Shown here one piece after another: positions 43,250-52,596 of a DNA stretch of 64,000 nucleotides (position 1 is its first letter; each line of letters begins with the position of its first letter). Under the pieces are notes generated by a model that worked only from the letters and a program-made list of their open reading frames with translations, was not told where the DNA came from and made no database searches. This stretch comes from Rhizobium sp. R635 (GTDB lineage: Bacteria > Pseudomonadota > Alphaproteobacteria > Rhizobiales > Rhizobiaceae): assembly GCF_002211285.1 (NCBI RefSeq), contig NZ_LOKX01000032.1, positions 310,001 to 374,000 of the forward strand. The letters are read 5' to 3'. A program made the translations under genes and the position numbers.

Positions 43250-43422
43250 ATGTGGCTTTGAAACACTAGCTGTTGCTGCGGAATTTATGCCTTTAACCGT
43301 GCATTACGGCCGTTTTAATCATATAAATACAACCGGTAGAAGCAGTTTTGATGCCTTGACGTCGCCGAAGCCTTCTGTAATGGTCCGTTCGCCAAATCGA
43401 TTTCAATTTCTGGGAGGAGATT

Positions 43423-44685
43423 ATGAAAAAGTTTGCTCTGGCCTTGTCGGCGCTTGGCCTCGCTATCGCCGCCGGCCCCATCCATGCCGCCGAAATTTCG
43501 TTTGCTGCGAACACCACGGGGAAAAACGTCGAATTCCTGAACAAGCAGCTTGCGATTTTCGAGAAGGAGACCGGCAATCAGGTGAAGCTCGTCACCATGC
43601 CGTCATCGAGCAGCGAGCAGTTCTCGCAATATCGCTTGTGGCTTGCCGCGGGAAACAAGGACATCGACGTTTATCAGACCGATGTCATCTGGGCGCCGCA
43701 GCTTGCCGACCAGTTCATTGATCTCACGGAGGCCACCAAGGACGTAGCCGGCCAGTTCTTCCCGTCGATCATCGCCTCGCAGACCGTCAATGGCCGGCTC
43801 GTGGCGCTGCCGTTGTTTACCGATGCTCCGGCGCTGTTTTATCGAAAGGACCTGCTCGAGAAATACGGCAAGCAGCCGCCGAAGACCTGGGACGAGATGG
43901 CAGCAACCGCCAAGGAGATCCAGGACAAGGAACGCCAGGCCGGCCAGAAGGATCTCTGGGGCTACGTCTTCCAGGGCAATTCCTACGAAGGGCTGACCTG
44001 CAACGCACTGGAATGGGTGAAGTCGTCGGGAGGGGGCCAGATCGTCGAGCCGGACGGGACGATCTCGATCAACAACGACAAGGCGGCGGCGGCGCTCGAA
44101 CGCGCCAAGGGCTGGATCGGTACGATCTCGCCGCCCGGCGTGCTCGCCTATCAGGAGGAAGAATCGCGCGGCGTCTGGCAGACCGGCAACGCCGTCTTCA
44201 TGCGCAACTGGCCCTATGCCTATTCTCTCGGCAACGGCGCCGACAGCGCCGTGAAGGGCAAGTTCGACGTGATGACGCTGCCGGTTGCGGCCGCCGGCGA
44301 CAAGCCGTCCTCGACACTCGGCGGCTGGAACCTGGCGGTGTCGAAATATTCGGAAAAACAGGAAGCAGCCATCGCGCTCGTGAAATTCCTGGCATCGAAG
44401 GACGTGCAAAAGGCTCGCGCCATCGAGCTGTCCAATCTGCCGACACTGACGGACCTTTATGACGACAAGGATGTCGCCGCCGCGCAGCCCTTCATGCCGA
44501 ACTGGAAACCCATTTTCCAGGACGCGGTGCCGCGTCCTTCGGCGACGGCCAAGGTGAAGTACAACGAAGTGTCCTCGAAGTTCTGGACGGCAGTGCACAA
44601 TACGCTGTCCGGCAGCGGCTCGGCCGCCGAGAACCTCGAGCTCCTCGAAGCCGACCTGACGACCCTCAAGGGCGACGCCTGGTGA
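43423..44685 (+). CDS. thuE: Trehalose/maltose-type ABC substrate-binding protein
   Basis: A 420-residue periplasmic protein with a Sec signal (MKKFALALSALGLAIAAGPIHA). Family 1 sugar-binding text: VDVYQTDVIWAPQLADQF-like segment, ALPLFTDAPALFYRKDLLEKYG, PPKTWDEMAATAKEI and TLGGWNLAVSKYS. Strong GGGAGGAG ribosome-binding site. Order thuE-F-G-K-A-B beside a LacI regulator is the rhizobial trehalose utilisation operon, which also takes maltose and sucrose. Confidence 0.88.
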   Translation: MKKFALALSALGLAIAAGPIHAAEISFAANTTGKNVEFLNKQLAIFEKETGNQVKLVTMPSSSSEQFSQYRLWLAAGNKDIDVYQTDVIWAPQLADQFIDLTEATKDVAGQFFPSIIASQTVNGRLVALPLFTDAPALFYRKDLLEKYGKQPPKTWDEMAATAKEIQDKERQAGQKDLWGYVFQGNSYEGLTCNALEWVKSSGGGQIVEPDGTISINNDKAAAALERAKGWIGTISPPGVLAYQEEESRGVWQTGNAVFMRNWPYAYSLGNGADSAVKGKFDVMTLPVAAAGDKPSSTLGGWNLAVSKYSEKQEAAIALVKFLASKDVQKARAIELSNLPTLTDLYDDKDVAAAQPFMPNWKPIFQDAVPRPSATAKVKYNEVSSKFWTAVHNTLSGSGSAAENLELLEADLTTLKGDAW

Positions 44686-44752
44686 GGAACGGGACCGGCG
44701 GCCGGGAGGTCGTCGGTCCAGTCTTCGCAGGGCTAAACGGGAAAGGCGTTTC

Positions 44753-45739
44753 ATGACTGAAATCGTAGTTCCACAAGCAATTGAACCCAAGGTTTCCAAG
44801 CTCAGCGCCTCTACGGAGCTGCGATCAGAACGCATCCGATCGGCCTGGGTGTTCCTGGCGCCGACGCTGTTGATTCTCGCTATCGTCGCCGGCTGGCCGC
44901 TCTTCAGAACCATCTATTTCAGCTTTACGAATGCGTCGCTCAACGACCTTGGCAATGCTGAGTTCGTCGGCTTTGCCAATTATCTGTCGTGGGTGACGCT
45001 GAAGAGCGGAAAGACCGTCTATCGCGGCCTGCTTGCCGATCCAGTCTGGTGGAATGCTGTCTGGAACACGGCCAAATTCACTCTCCTTTCGGTGACGATC
45101 GAGACTGTGCTCGGCTTGATCGTGGCGCTGGTGCTGAACGCACAGTTCGTCGGGCGGGGCGTCGTTCGGGCCGCAATCCTCATCCCCTGGGCGATCCCGA
45201 CCATCGTTTCGGCCAAGATGTGGGCCTGGATGCTCAACGACCAGTTCGGCATTCTGAATGATGTTCTGCTCGGCCTCGGCCTGATCAGCGAGAAGATTGC
45301 CTGGACTGCCAATCCGGAAACGGCGATGATCGCCGTGCTGATCGTCGACGTCTGGAAGACGACGCCCTTCATGGCGCTTCTGATCCTTGCCGGGCTTCAG
45401 ATGGTGCCGGGAGATATTTATGAAGCGGCCAGGATCGATGGCGTCAATCCGGTCAAGGTTTTCTGGCGCCTGACGCTGCCGCTGATCCGGCCTGCCATCA
45501 TGGTTGCCGTGATCTTCCGGATGCTGGATGCGATGCGCATCTTCGACCTGATCTATGTTCTGACGCCCAACAATGCGCAGACGAAGACCATGTCGGTCAT
45601 GGCGCGGGAAAACCTGTTCGACTTCGACAAGTTCGCCTATGGCGCTACCGCCTCGACGGTGCTTTTCCTCATCATCGCTTCCGTCACCGTCCTTTATATC
45701 TGGCTCGGCCGCGTCAGGCTCGGCGGGGAGGAACGCTGA
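44753..45739 (+). CDS. thuF: Trehalose/maltose-type ABC permease (MalF-like)
   Basis: A 328-residue inner-membrane permease with six helices (WVFLAPTLLILAIVAGWPLFRTIYF-type first helix). The coupling loop DIYEAARIDGVNPVKVFWRLTLP is the EAA motif. It is preceded by a 67-bp gap after thuE and overlaps thuG by one base. Confidence 0.9.
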   Translation: MTEIVVPQAIEPKVSKLSASTELRSERIRSAWVFLAPTLLILAIVAGWPLFRTIYFSFTNASLNDLGNAEFVGFANYLSWVTLKSGKTVYRGLLADPVWWNAVWNTAKFTLLSVTIETVLGLIVALVLNAQFVGRGVVRAAILIPWAIPTIVSAKMWAWMLNDQFGILNDVLLGLGLISEKIAWTANPETAMIAVLIVDVWKTTPFMALLILAGLQMVPGDIYEAARIDGVNPVKVFWRLTLPLIRPAIMVAVIFRMLDAMRIFDLIYVLTPNNAQTKTMSVMARENLFDFDKFAYGATASTVLFLIIASVTVLYIWLGRVRLGGEER

Positions 45740-46569
45740 TGCTGCTTTCCATCACCAAGAATACGCTCTTCTACCTGCTCGTCACGATCATCGTGATCAT
45801 TGCGGTATTTCCGTTCTACTATGCGATCCTTACCAGCCTGAAGACCGGCACGGCCCTTTTCAAAGTCGACTATTGGCCGACCTCGATCTCCTTCGGCAAC
45901 TATGCTTCCGTAATGGGGCAGGGCGGTTTCGTCCGCAGTCTTGCGAATTCCGCAATGATCGCCTGCGTCGTGGTATCGGCATCGCTGTTGCTTTCGATCA
46001 CCGCTTCGTTCGCTTTGGCCCGGGTGCATTTCCGCGGACGGGCGCTGTTGATGCTGACAATCCTTTCGGTGTCGATGTTCCCGCAGATTGCCGTTCTTGC
46101 GGGCCTCTTCGAACTCATCCGCTGGATCGGCATCTTCAACACGCCCTTCGCGCTGATCTTCTCCTACATGATCTTCACGCTCCCCTTCACCGTCTGGGTG
46201 CTGACCACCTTCATGCGGGAATTGCCGATCGAGATCGAGGAGGCGGCGATCGTCGACGGCGCCTCGCCATGGGTCATCGTCACCCAGGTGTTCATGCCGA
46301 TGATGTGGCCGGCGCTGGTGACGACCGGGCTGCTTGCCTTCATCACCGCCTGGAACGAGTTCCTTTTCGCACTGACGTTCACATCGTCCGATACGCAGCG
46401 GACCGTCCCCGTAGCCATCGCCCTGCTTTCGGGCAACAGCGAATTCGAAATCCCCTGGGGCAACATCATGGCGGCTTCGGTGATCGTCACCGTGCCGGTC
46501 GTCGTGCTTGTTTTGATATTCCAGCGCCGGATCATTTCGGGGCTGACCGCCGGTGGCGTGAAGGGTTGA
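45739..46569 (+). CDS. thuG: Trehalose/maltose-type ABC permease (MalG-like)
   Basis: A 276-residue permease with six helices. EIEEAAIVDGASPWVIVTQVFMPM is the EAA loop, and the C-terminal region ends QRRIISGLTAGGVKG, the usual MalG end that contacts the ATPase. Starts on the last base of thuF and is 11 bp before thuK. Confidence 0.9.
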   Translation: MLLSITKNTLFYLLVTIIVIIAVFPFYYAILTSLKTGTALFKVDYWPTSISFGNYASVMGQGGFVRSLANSAMIACVVVSASLLLSITASFALARVHFRGRALLMLTILSVSMFPQIAVLAGLFELIRWIGIFNTPFALIFSYMIFTLPFTVWVLTTFMRELPIEIEEAAIVDGASPWVIVTQVFMPMMWPALVTTGLLAFITAWNEFLFALTFTSSDTQRTVPVAIALLSGNSEFEIPWGNIMAASVIVTVPVVVLVLIFQRRIISGLTAGGVKG

Positions 46570-46580
46570 GGGAGTAGGAC

Positions 46581-47606
46581 ATGGCAGAAATCCGACTGGA
46601 AAATATCCGCAAGAGCTTCGGCGCTTTCGAGGTGATCAAGGGCGTAACGATGGACATCCGCCGAGGCGAGTTCATGGTGTTCGTCGGGCCTTCGGGATGC
46701 GGCAAGTCCACGCTGCTGCGGCTTATCTCTGGCCTCGAGGACATTACCTCGGGAAACCTCTCCTTCGACAATGAGACCGTGAACCGGTACGCGCCTTCCA
46801 AGAGAGGGATCGCCATGGTGTTCCAGTCCTATGCGCTCTACCCGCATATGACGGTGTTCGACAATATGGCTTTCGGCATGAAGCTTTCCGGGAGCAACAG
46901 AGACGAATGCCGCCGGCGCGTCGAACAGGCCGCCGGCATGCTGCAGCTCTCACCCTACCTGGACCGTCTGCCGCGACAGCTTTCCGGCGGTCAGCGTCAG
47001 CGCGTCGCCATCGGCCGGGCGATCGTGCGCGATCCTAAGGTCTTTCTCTTCGACGAGCCGCTTTCCAACCTCGATGCGGCGCTTCGCGTCGCGACGCGGC
47101 TCGAGATCGCGAAGCTTCATCGCAGCATGCACGGCACGACGATGATCTATGTGACGCATGATCAGGTCGAGGCCATGACGCTGGCCGATCGGATCTGCGT
47201 GCTGAGAGACGGCGTCGTCGAGCAGATCGGCACGCCGCTGGAACTTTACGAAAGCCCGAATTCGCTCTTCGTCGCCGGCTTCATCGGTTCGCCGAAAATG
47301 AATTTCCTGTCCGGCGGGCTGGCGCAGCCCTATGACAGCCATACGATCGGTGTGCGCGCGGAGCATGTTCGCATCACGGCCGAAGCGCCGGTTTGGAGTG
47401 GCACGGTCATCCATTCGGAAATCCTCGGCTCCGACAGCTTCGTCTATGTGGACATCGGGGCGGATGAGCCGCTCATCGTGCGGGAGACGGGCGTCTCCCG
47501 TCACGAGCCGGGGCAGGCGCTTGGCCTTGCGCCGCTTGCCGGCCATGTCCACCGTTTCGACGGGTCCGGCCGGGCGCTGGAGCGGACAACGATGCAGGCC
47601 GCCTGA
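46581..47606 (+). CDS. thuK: Sugar ABC transporter ATP-binding protein (MalK/UgpC-like)
   Basis: A 341-residue ATPase. Walker A GPSGCGKST, signature LSGGQRQRVAIGRAI, Walker B VFLFDEPLSNLDA, switch YVTHDQVEAMTLAD and a C-terminal TOBE-type regulatory domain (IGVRAEHVRITAE). Powers ThuF/ThuG. Confidence 0.92.
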   Translation: MAEIRLENIRKSFGAFEVIKGVTMDIRRGEFMVFVGPSGCGKSTLLRLISGLEDITSGNLSFDNETVNRYAPSKRGIAMVFQSYALYPHMTVFDNMAFGMKLSGSNRDECRRRVEQAAGMLQLSPYLDRLPRQLSGGQRQRVAIGRAIVRDPKVFLFDEPLSNLDAALRVATRLEIAKLHRSMHGTTMIYVTHDQVEAMTLADRICVLRDGVVEQIGTPLELYESPNSLFVAGFIGSPKMNFLSGGLAQPYDSHTIGVRAEHVRITAEAPVWSGTVIHSEILGSDSFVYVDIGADEPLIVRETGVSRHEPGQALGLAPLAGHVHRFDGSGRALERTTMQAA

Positions 47607-47666
47607 TCTTCCCAAGATCGTATTCCTCACAAGACCCGATCCATCTAACTGCCAGGAGTGAACGAC

Positions 47667-48452
47667 GTGACCATTCGCACCATCGTCTGGGGTGAAAACA
47701 TCCACGAAAATATCAATGAGATCGTCCGGGGCATCTATCCCGAAGGCATGCACACGACGATCGCCAACGCGCTGAATACCGATCCCGCCATCTCCGCGAC
47801 CACCGCGACGCTGCAGGAGCCGGAGCATGGGCTGAGCGAGGTCCGCCTTGCCGAAACCGACGTGCTGACCTGGTGGGGCCATAAGGATCATGGTGCCGTG
47901 TCCGATGTCGTCGTCGAGCGCGTCGCCAAGCGCGTCTGGGAGGGCATGGGCCTTCTCGTTCTGCATTCCGGCCATTTCTCCAAGATCTTCAAGCGGCTGA
48001 TGGGCACGCCCTGCGCGCTGAAATGGCGCGAGGCGGGTGAGCGCGAGCGGCTGTGGACCATCAATCCGCGCCATCCGATCGCCGCCGGCATCGGCGAGCA
48101 TTTCGAACTCGAGAACGAGGAAATGTATGGCGAGCAGTTCTCCGTGCCGGAGCCGCTCGAAACGGTGTTCATCTCCTGGTTCCAGGGCGGGGAAGTGTTC
48201 CGCTCGGGCCTGACCTGGCGGCGCGGCGCCGGCAACATCTTCTATTTCCGCCCCGGCCACGAGACCTATCCGACCTATCACGATGCCACGGTGCAGAAGG
48301 TGCTGATCAACGGCGTCAAGTGGGCCTATAACCCGCAAGGCGCGTTGACTGGTATTACCGACGCTCCAAATGTGCCGGTAGAGAAGGCACTGGAGCCGAT
48401 CGTCGAACGCGGCCCGAAACTGCACCAGGCCGGCGAAGCCGGTTACCGCTGA
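47667..48452 (+). CDS. thuA: Trehalose utilization protein ThuA
   Basis: A 261-residue protein of the ThuA/glutamine-amidotransferase-like fold: IVWGENIHENINEIVRGIYP, WWGHKDHGAVSD, LLVLHSGHFSKIF and FFRPGHETYPTYHD are ThuA signatures. GTG 47667 is favoured because AGGAG lies 8 bases upstream; the earlier GTG at 47658 overlaps that site. ThuA with ThuB converts trehalose and other disaccharides to 3-keto forms in Sinorhizobium/Agrobacterium. Confidence 0.92.
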   Translation: MTIRTIVWGENIHENINEIVRGIYPEGMHTTIANALNTDPAISATTATLQEPEHGLSEVRLAETDVLTWWGHKDHGAVSDVVVERVAKRVWEGMGLLVLHSGHFSKIFKRLMGTPCALKWREAGERERLWTINPRHPIAAGIGEHFELENEEMYGEQFSVPEPLETVFISWFQGGEVFRSGLTWRRGAGNIFYFRPGHETYPTYHDATVQKVLINGVKWAYNPQGALTGITDAPNVPVEKALEPIVERGPKLHQAGEAGYR

Positions 48453-48479
48453 ATTCGATAAACGACCATGAGGACAGAA

Positions 48480-49517
48480 ATGCGCTTGATCATTCTCGGA
48501 ACCGGAGGATGGGCAAATACCCATGCCATGAATTTCTCGGAAATCGCCGGCGTCAAAATTGTTGCCGCCGTCGATACGGACGAGGTCCGGCTGCGGGCCT
48601 TCGCGCTCAGGCATGGCATCCCGCTCACCTTCACATCGCTCGATGACGCCCTTGCCTGGGGGGAGTTTGACGCCGTGACCAATGTCACGCCGGATCGCGC
48701 GCATTATTCCACGACGATGAAGATACTCGGCGCCGGCAAGCATGTCCTCTGCGAGAAGCCGCTTGCGGTCAATTATCGCGAGGCCAAGGAGATGGCCGAC
48801 GCCGCGGCGGCATCCGGTAAGGTCACGATGGTGAACCTGACCTATCGCAACGTGGCGCCGCTTCAGGCAGCGCGAAAAATGGTGCTGGACGGCCGTCTTG
48901 GTGCGATCCGCCATTTCGAAGCCTCGTATCTGCAAAGCTGGCTGGTCTCCAAGGCCTGGGGCGATTGGACCAAAGAGTCGCAATGGCTTTGGCGCCTGTC
49001 GACGAAGCACGGTTCCAATGGCGTGCTGGGCGATGTCGGTATCCACATTCTCGACTTCGCGGTCTTTGCCGCAGGCAGCGACGTCAAGGCGGCGGCGTCG
49101 CATCTCAAGGTTTTCGACAAAAGCCCCGGGAACCGGATCGGGGAATACGACCTCGATGCGAATGACAGTTTCCTGATGATGGCCGAGCTGGAAAACGGCG
49201 CGGCTGGTGTCATCCATGCCACGCGCTGGGCGACCGGTCATCTGAACGAATTGCGCCTGCGCCTGCATGGAGACAAGGGTGCGCTGGAGGTGGTGCATAC
49301 GCCCGAGGGTTCGACACTCAGGACCTGCGAAGGCGCCGACGCCGACAAGGCAATCTGGCGCAAGATCGAGGTCGAACCGGTCATCACTAATTTCCAGCGA
49401 TTTGCAAATGCCGTGCGAGAAGGGCAGGCGGATGAGCCGGGTTTCGGCCACGCCGCCAAGCTGCAATTCGTTCTTGATCACGCAGTAAAGACGGCCGGCG
49501 CTTTGACCGAGCTTTAG
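48480..49517 (+). CDS. thuB: Gfo/Idh/MocA family oxidoreductase ThuB
   Basis: A 345-residue NAD(P)-dependent enzyme: Rossmann loop LGTGGWANTHAMNF, VTNVTPDRAHYSTTMKIL, and the family EKP motif in HVLCEKPLAVNYREAK. A second domain contains DVGIHILDF with the catalytic Asp/His. ATG 48480 follows GAGGACAGAA. Last gene of the thu operon; known partner of ThuA in disaccharide 3-oxidation. A RIME repeat follows at once. Confidence 0.9.
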   Translation: MRLIILGTGGWANTHAMNFSEIAGVKIVAAVDTDEVRLRAFALRHGIPLTFTSLDDALAWGEFDAVTNVTPDRAHYSTTMKILGAGKHVLCEKPLAVNYREAKEMADAAAASGKVTMVNLTYRNVAPLQAARKMVLDGRLGAIRHFEASYLQSWLVSKAWGDWTKESQWLWRLSTKHGSNGVLGDVGIHILDFAVFAAGSDVKAAASHLKVFDKSPGNRIGEYDLDANDSFLMMAELENGAAGVIHATRWATGHLNELRLRLHGDKGALEVVHTPEGSTLRTCEGADADKAIWRKIEVEPVITNFQRFANAVREGQADEPGFGHAAKLQFVLDHAVKTAGALTEL

Positions 49518-49619
49518 AGCAATTCCAGGAAAAGTGCGAAGCGGTTTTCCGTCCGGAATTGCGTAAATCCAAAAGGTTAGAGCGGTTCTGCGCTTCCGTG
49601 AAAAGCTGAACCGCTCTAG
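49516..49619. repeat. RIME1-type Rhizobium intergenic palindromic element
   Basis: About 104 bp made of two large imperfect palindromes: GCAATTCC...GGAATTGC with the inner AAGTGCGAAGCGGTTTTCC, and AGAGCGGTTC...GAACCGCTCT. This matches the Rhizobium-specific intergenic mosaic element in form and wording as I know it. It lies between convergent thuB and the DUF4112 gene and may act as a bidirectional terminator. Other copies elsewhere in the genome are expected. Confidence 0.8.
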
Positions 49620-50026
49620 ACGGAGCCTCTAGCTGCGCGCCGGTCCAATTCGTCTTCGCTGATGCCGAAGTGTTCGAGGATGATGCCGACGTTGCGGCGA
49701 TGTGACTTGAAATAGACGTCGAAGACATCGCCGATCAGCGGAACCGTCCCGCCGGCCGCATCGATGCCGAGATTGACGGCCATGCGCGCGAGCTTGTGAT
49801 TGGGAACGCCGAGACGCCTGGCTTCATTGAGGATGTAGAGACCGATGAGCGAGGTGGCGACGTCGCCGACGGCGGGAAGGAGGCCGAGCACGGAATCCGC
49901 GCCGATCCGCACGCCGACGACGGGCAGCCTGACCGCCGTGTCCATCAGCCGGGCGATGCGGACGGCGCGCTGGATTCTTTCGCGCTCGATCGACGTGAGG
50001 CGTTTCGTGTTGGCGGAAGTCGGCAT
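49616..50026 (-). CDS. DUF4112 domain-containing protein
   Basis: A 136-residue protein starting MPTSANTKRLTSIERERI at ATG 50026 after GGGGATTTG. RIGADSVLGLLPAVGDVATSLIGLYIL and GTVPLIGDVFDVYFKSHRRN are the paired DUF4112 motifs, giving one or two membrane-seeking hairpins. The family is uncharacterised. Stop lies at the edge of the RIME element; upstream neighbour is the chemoreceptor gene, 147 bp away. Confidence 0.85.
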   Translation of the reverse strand: MPTSANTKRLTSIERERIQRAVRIARLMDTAVRLPVVGVRIGADSVLGLLPAVGDVATSLIGLYILNEARRLGVPNHKLARMAVNLGIDAAGGTVPLIGDVFDVYFKSHRRNVGIILEHFGISEDELDRRAARGSV

Positions 50027-50173
50027 CAAATCCCCGCGGCTTCGGAGATCGTTGCCGCGGGAGGCTGGTGCAGCGAAGCTGCGGGTGTCACGATCATGAT
50101 TTCCATTGCCGTGAAACGCCGCAGGCTCGATAAGGTTCGTCCGCGGCGTGAATCCGTCACGCCGCAACCGCCA

Positions 50174-52051
50174 TCAGGCAGCTCTTTGCGATTTTGATCC
50201 GCTGACCGGCGCATCGATCTGAAAACGGCCGACCACCCCTTCCAGCGTCTGCGTCTGACCGCCGAGCGCGCGGCAGGCGGAGACGGTTTCCACGGCCATG
50301 GCGGCGTTGCGTTGGGTGACCTCATCGAGCGCGCTGACGGAGGCATTGATCTCGCCGATCGCTACGGCCTGCTCGGAGGAGACGGAAACGATGCGGGCGA
50401 TGAGGCTGGACACCTGTTCGACCTGGCCTTCGATCTCCAGAAGCGCCTTGCCGGTGCGGTTGACGAGCTCCACCCCGGTGGACACCTGGGTCGAGGAGGT
50501 TGATATCAGCGCCCGGATTTCCTTGGCGGCATTGGCCGAGCGCAGGGCGAGTTCGCGGACTTCCTGTGCGACGACTGCAAAACCCTTGCCGGCCTCGCCG
50601 GCGCGGGCGGCTTCGACGCCGGCATTCAGCGCCAGGAGATTGGTCTGGAAGGCGATTTCATCGATGACGTTGACGATTTCGCCGATCTGGGCGGACGAGC
50701 CTTCGATCCTCTCCATGGCGGCGATCGCATCGCGAACGACGGCGGCCGAATGTTCGGCGCTGCTGCGGGTCTCGGCCATCATCCCGGTCGCCCTGCCGGC
50801 ATGGTGCGAGGCGTCCTTGGTCTTGGCGTTCATCTCCTTCAGCGCAGCGGTGGCCTCTTCGAGCATCGCTGCCTGCTGCTCGGTGCGCGAGGCGAGGCTA
50901 TCGGCCGCATTGGTGATGCCGGTCGAGGAAGTGCCGACCTGCCTGGAGGTATTGGCGATCTCGGCCATCGAGGCGGAAAGCGCGTTCATGCTGTCGTTGA
51001 ACTTCGCGCGCAGGGTCTCGTAGGCGGCGGCAAAGGGTGTCGTGATCCGGCAATCGAGATTGCCGTGCGACAGCTGGTCCAGGCCGTATGTCAGCTCGTC
51101 GATAACGGTTTCGCGTGTCTGCTCCTCGGCCGCCTTTTCGGCCATCTGGCTGCGCTCGCGCTCGAATTCGGCATTGCGAAGCGCCGTTTCACGCTTCTGC
51201 GCGTCCTGGCGTTCCAGCGCATTGCGGCGGAAGACCGCGACCGCCTTGGACATGGCGCCGATTTCGTCGGAACGGTTGGCATAGGGAACTTCGGTCGAAA
51301 AATCGCCCTCGGCGAGATTGCCCATATAGGCCTTCATACCGTCGAGCGGCACGATTGCGCGGCGGCGCAGGAGATAGAGCCCCACCAGCAGCAGCGCGAA
51401 GGAGCCGAAGCCGGCCGCACCCGCATAGATCGTCCAAGTCACGATTTCCGAGGCTGCGTTCTTTTCCTCGCCCTTCAGGAAGGCGTCGGAATTGGCGACG
51501 AGTTTCTCCACGGCATCCTGGTGCGCATGGAAGGCGACGCGCAATTGCTCGATTGCACCGTGCGCCTTGTCTTCATCCTTTGCATTCAGCGCCGGGATGA
51601 TCTCGCGGTTCATCACGTCCCAGAATGCGTCACCCTTGGCCAGCACGTCGTTTTCGAGTTCGTCCTTCAAAGCCTGCGGCAGCCGGGTGGTTTTCCAATA
51701 GGCGCGACGGTCGTCGTAAGCGGCCTTCAGATTTGCGATCTTCGCCAGGTTGGTTTCGCTGAGTTCGGGAAACTTGCTGGCTTCGAAGGAGAGCATGTAG
51801 GATTCGACCACGAAGAGCGGCGGCGGCAGAATATCGGCGATGAGATCCTTGCCGTAGACGACCTGCTCGTAGACCGGGCCGTTGACCTTCAGCCGTTCGA
51901 GCGCCGATTGCTGCAATCCGATCGACATGAAAAGACCTGCTGAAACGGCGACGCCGAACGCCACCAGGCTACGGGCAATAGTAAAAGACAAGGTCGACTC
52001 CGAATAATTTGTGGCGCCTGCGTGTTGAGAGGCCTGATTTACGTAGAGCAT
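50174..52051 (-). CDS. Methyl-accepting chemotaxis protein
   Basis: A 625-residue chemoreceptor. A first helix near residues 22-45 (TIARSLVAFGVAVSAGLFM), a helical periplasmic domain of about 150 residues, and a second helix (GAAGFGSFALLLVGLYLL) are followed by HAMP and the methyl-accepting signalling domain with the tip EIAFQTNLLALNAGVEAARAG. It lacks a C-terminal CheR-binding pentapeptide (ends SKSQRAA). ATG 52051 has no clear Shine-Dalgarno, so the start is uncertain; upstream in-frame sequence looks non-coding. Ligand unknown. Confidence 0.92.
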   Translation of the reverse strand: MLYVNQASQHAGATNYSESTLSFTIARSLVAFGVAVSAGLFMSIGLQQSALERLKVNGPVYEQVVYGKDLIADILPPPLFVVESYMLSFEASKFPELSETNLAKIANLKAAYDDRRAYWKTTRLPQALKDELENDVLAKGDAFWDVMNREIIPALNAKDEDKAHGAIEQLRVAFHAHQDAVEKLVANSDAFLKGEEKNAASEIVTWTIYAGAAGFGSFALLLVGLYLLRRRAIVPLDGMKAYMGNLAEGDFSTEVPYANRSDEIGAMSKAVAVFRRNALERQDAQKRETALRNAEFERERSQMAEKAAEEQTRETVIDELTYGLDQLSHGNLDCRITTPFAAAYETLRAKFNDSMNALSASMAEIANTSRQVGTSSTGITNAADSLASRTEQQAAMLEEATAALKEMNAKTKDASHHAGRATGMMAETRSSAEHSAAVVRDAIAAMERIEGSSAQIGEIVNVIDEIAFQTNLLALNAGVEAARAGEAGKGFAVVAQEVRELALRSANAAKEIRALISTSSTQVSTGVELVNRTGKALLEIEGQVEQVSSLIARIVSVSSEQAVAIGEINASVSALDEVTQRNAAMAVETVSACRALGGQTQTLEGVVGRFQIDAPVSGSKSQRAA

Positions 52052-52243
52052 TATTTCGGAAGAACGCTGAGATATGGTTAATTCTTCTGACGTCAGAGCT
52101 CGGCAGGTTTTCCCAGCTTGCGGATAATCGTCCAAAATTGGGGTGGTTGGTGAATTCTCGAAGCCGTTTGTGGTATCAAGCCACCAATTGCCATCGTATG
52201 GCATGCGGCGAGGGCGCTATATCTGATTGCAGAGGAGATGAGT

Positions 52244-52417
52244 ATGGCTGAACCTCAGCTTTCGGTCCGAAGCGCAAGGGCGCGTGATTTACGCGAGGCC
52301 GGTCATGAGCCGGCATCATCTTTCTACGCCAGGCTTTCACAGCAAAGCGGGGCGGATATTGACCTTGAGGCCGTCCACAAGGAGGGCCGGCAGGCGCATG
52401 AGGGCGTCGAGCTTTGA
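52244..52417 (+). pseudogene. Internally deleted antitoxin remnant (FitA/VapB-type)
   Basis: GAGGAG then ATG GCT give a 57-codon frame, MAEPQLSVRSARARDL joined directly to REAGHEPASSFYARLSQQS and ending HEGVEL. The first part is a ribbon-helix-helix start and the last part is the toxin-binding tail of FitA/VapB antitoxins, but the second helix of the DNA-binding fold (roughly 20-30 residues) is missing. It is still in frame, so a short product could be made. It overlaps the start of a frameshifted PIN-toxin remnant. Confidence 0.55.
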
Positions 52418-52520
52418 TTTTTTCGATACCAACATTGTTTCGGAGATTTTGAGCAAATCGCCGATGAAGCGGTGATCGCGTGGCTCGTTCGTCATGACGC
52501 TGAATTGGCTTTGCCGAGGA
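52398..52520 (+). pseudogene. Frameshifted and truncated VapC/FitB (PIN) toxin remnant
   Basis: ATG 52398 opens SFDFFDTNIVSEILSKSP, carrying the PIN-domain DTN(I/V) motif, then stops at 52475. In the next frame DEAVIAWLVRHDAELALP continues the VapC sequence, so one indel near 52463 broke it. The rest of the PIN domain is gone. With the antitoxin remnant it marks a dead toxin-antitoxin locus. Confidence 0.6.
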
Positions 52521-52596
52521 GTTTTAATCCACGGCGCATTGGAAGCAGGAACCTAAATCCGGGCGGACGGGGTTTGTAAATTGCCGACGGCGCCTA

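Noticed and set aside
46950..49481. 843-residue open frame opposite thuK-thuA-thuB
   Set aside because: Antisense shadow of three recognised thu genes.
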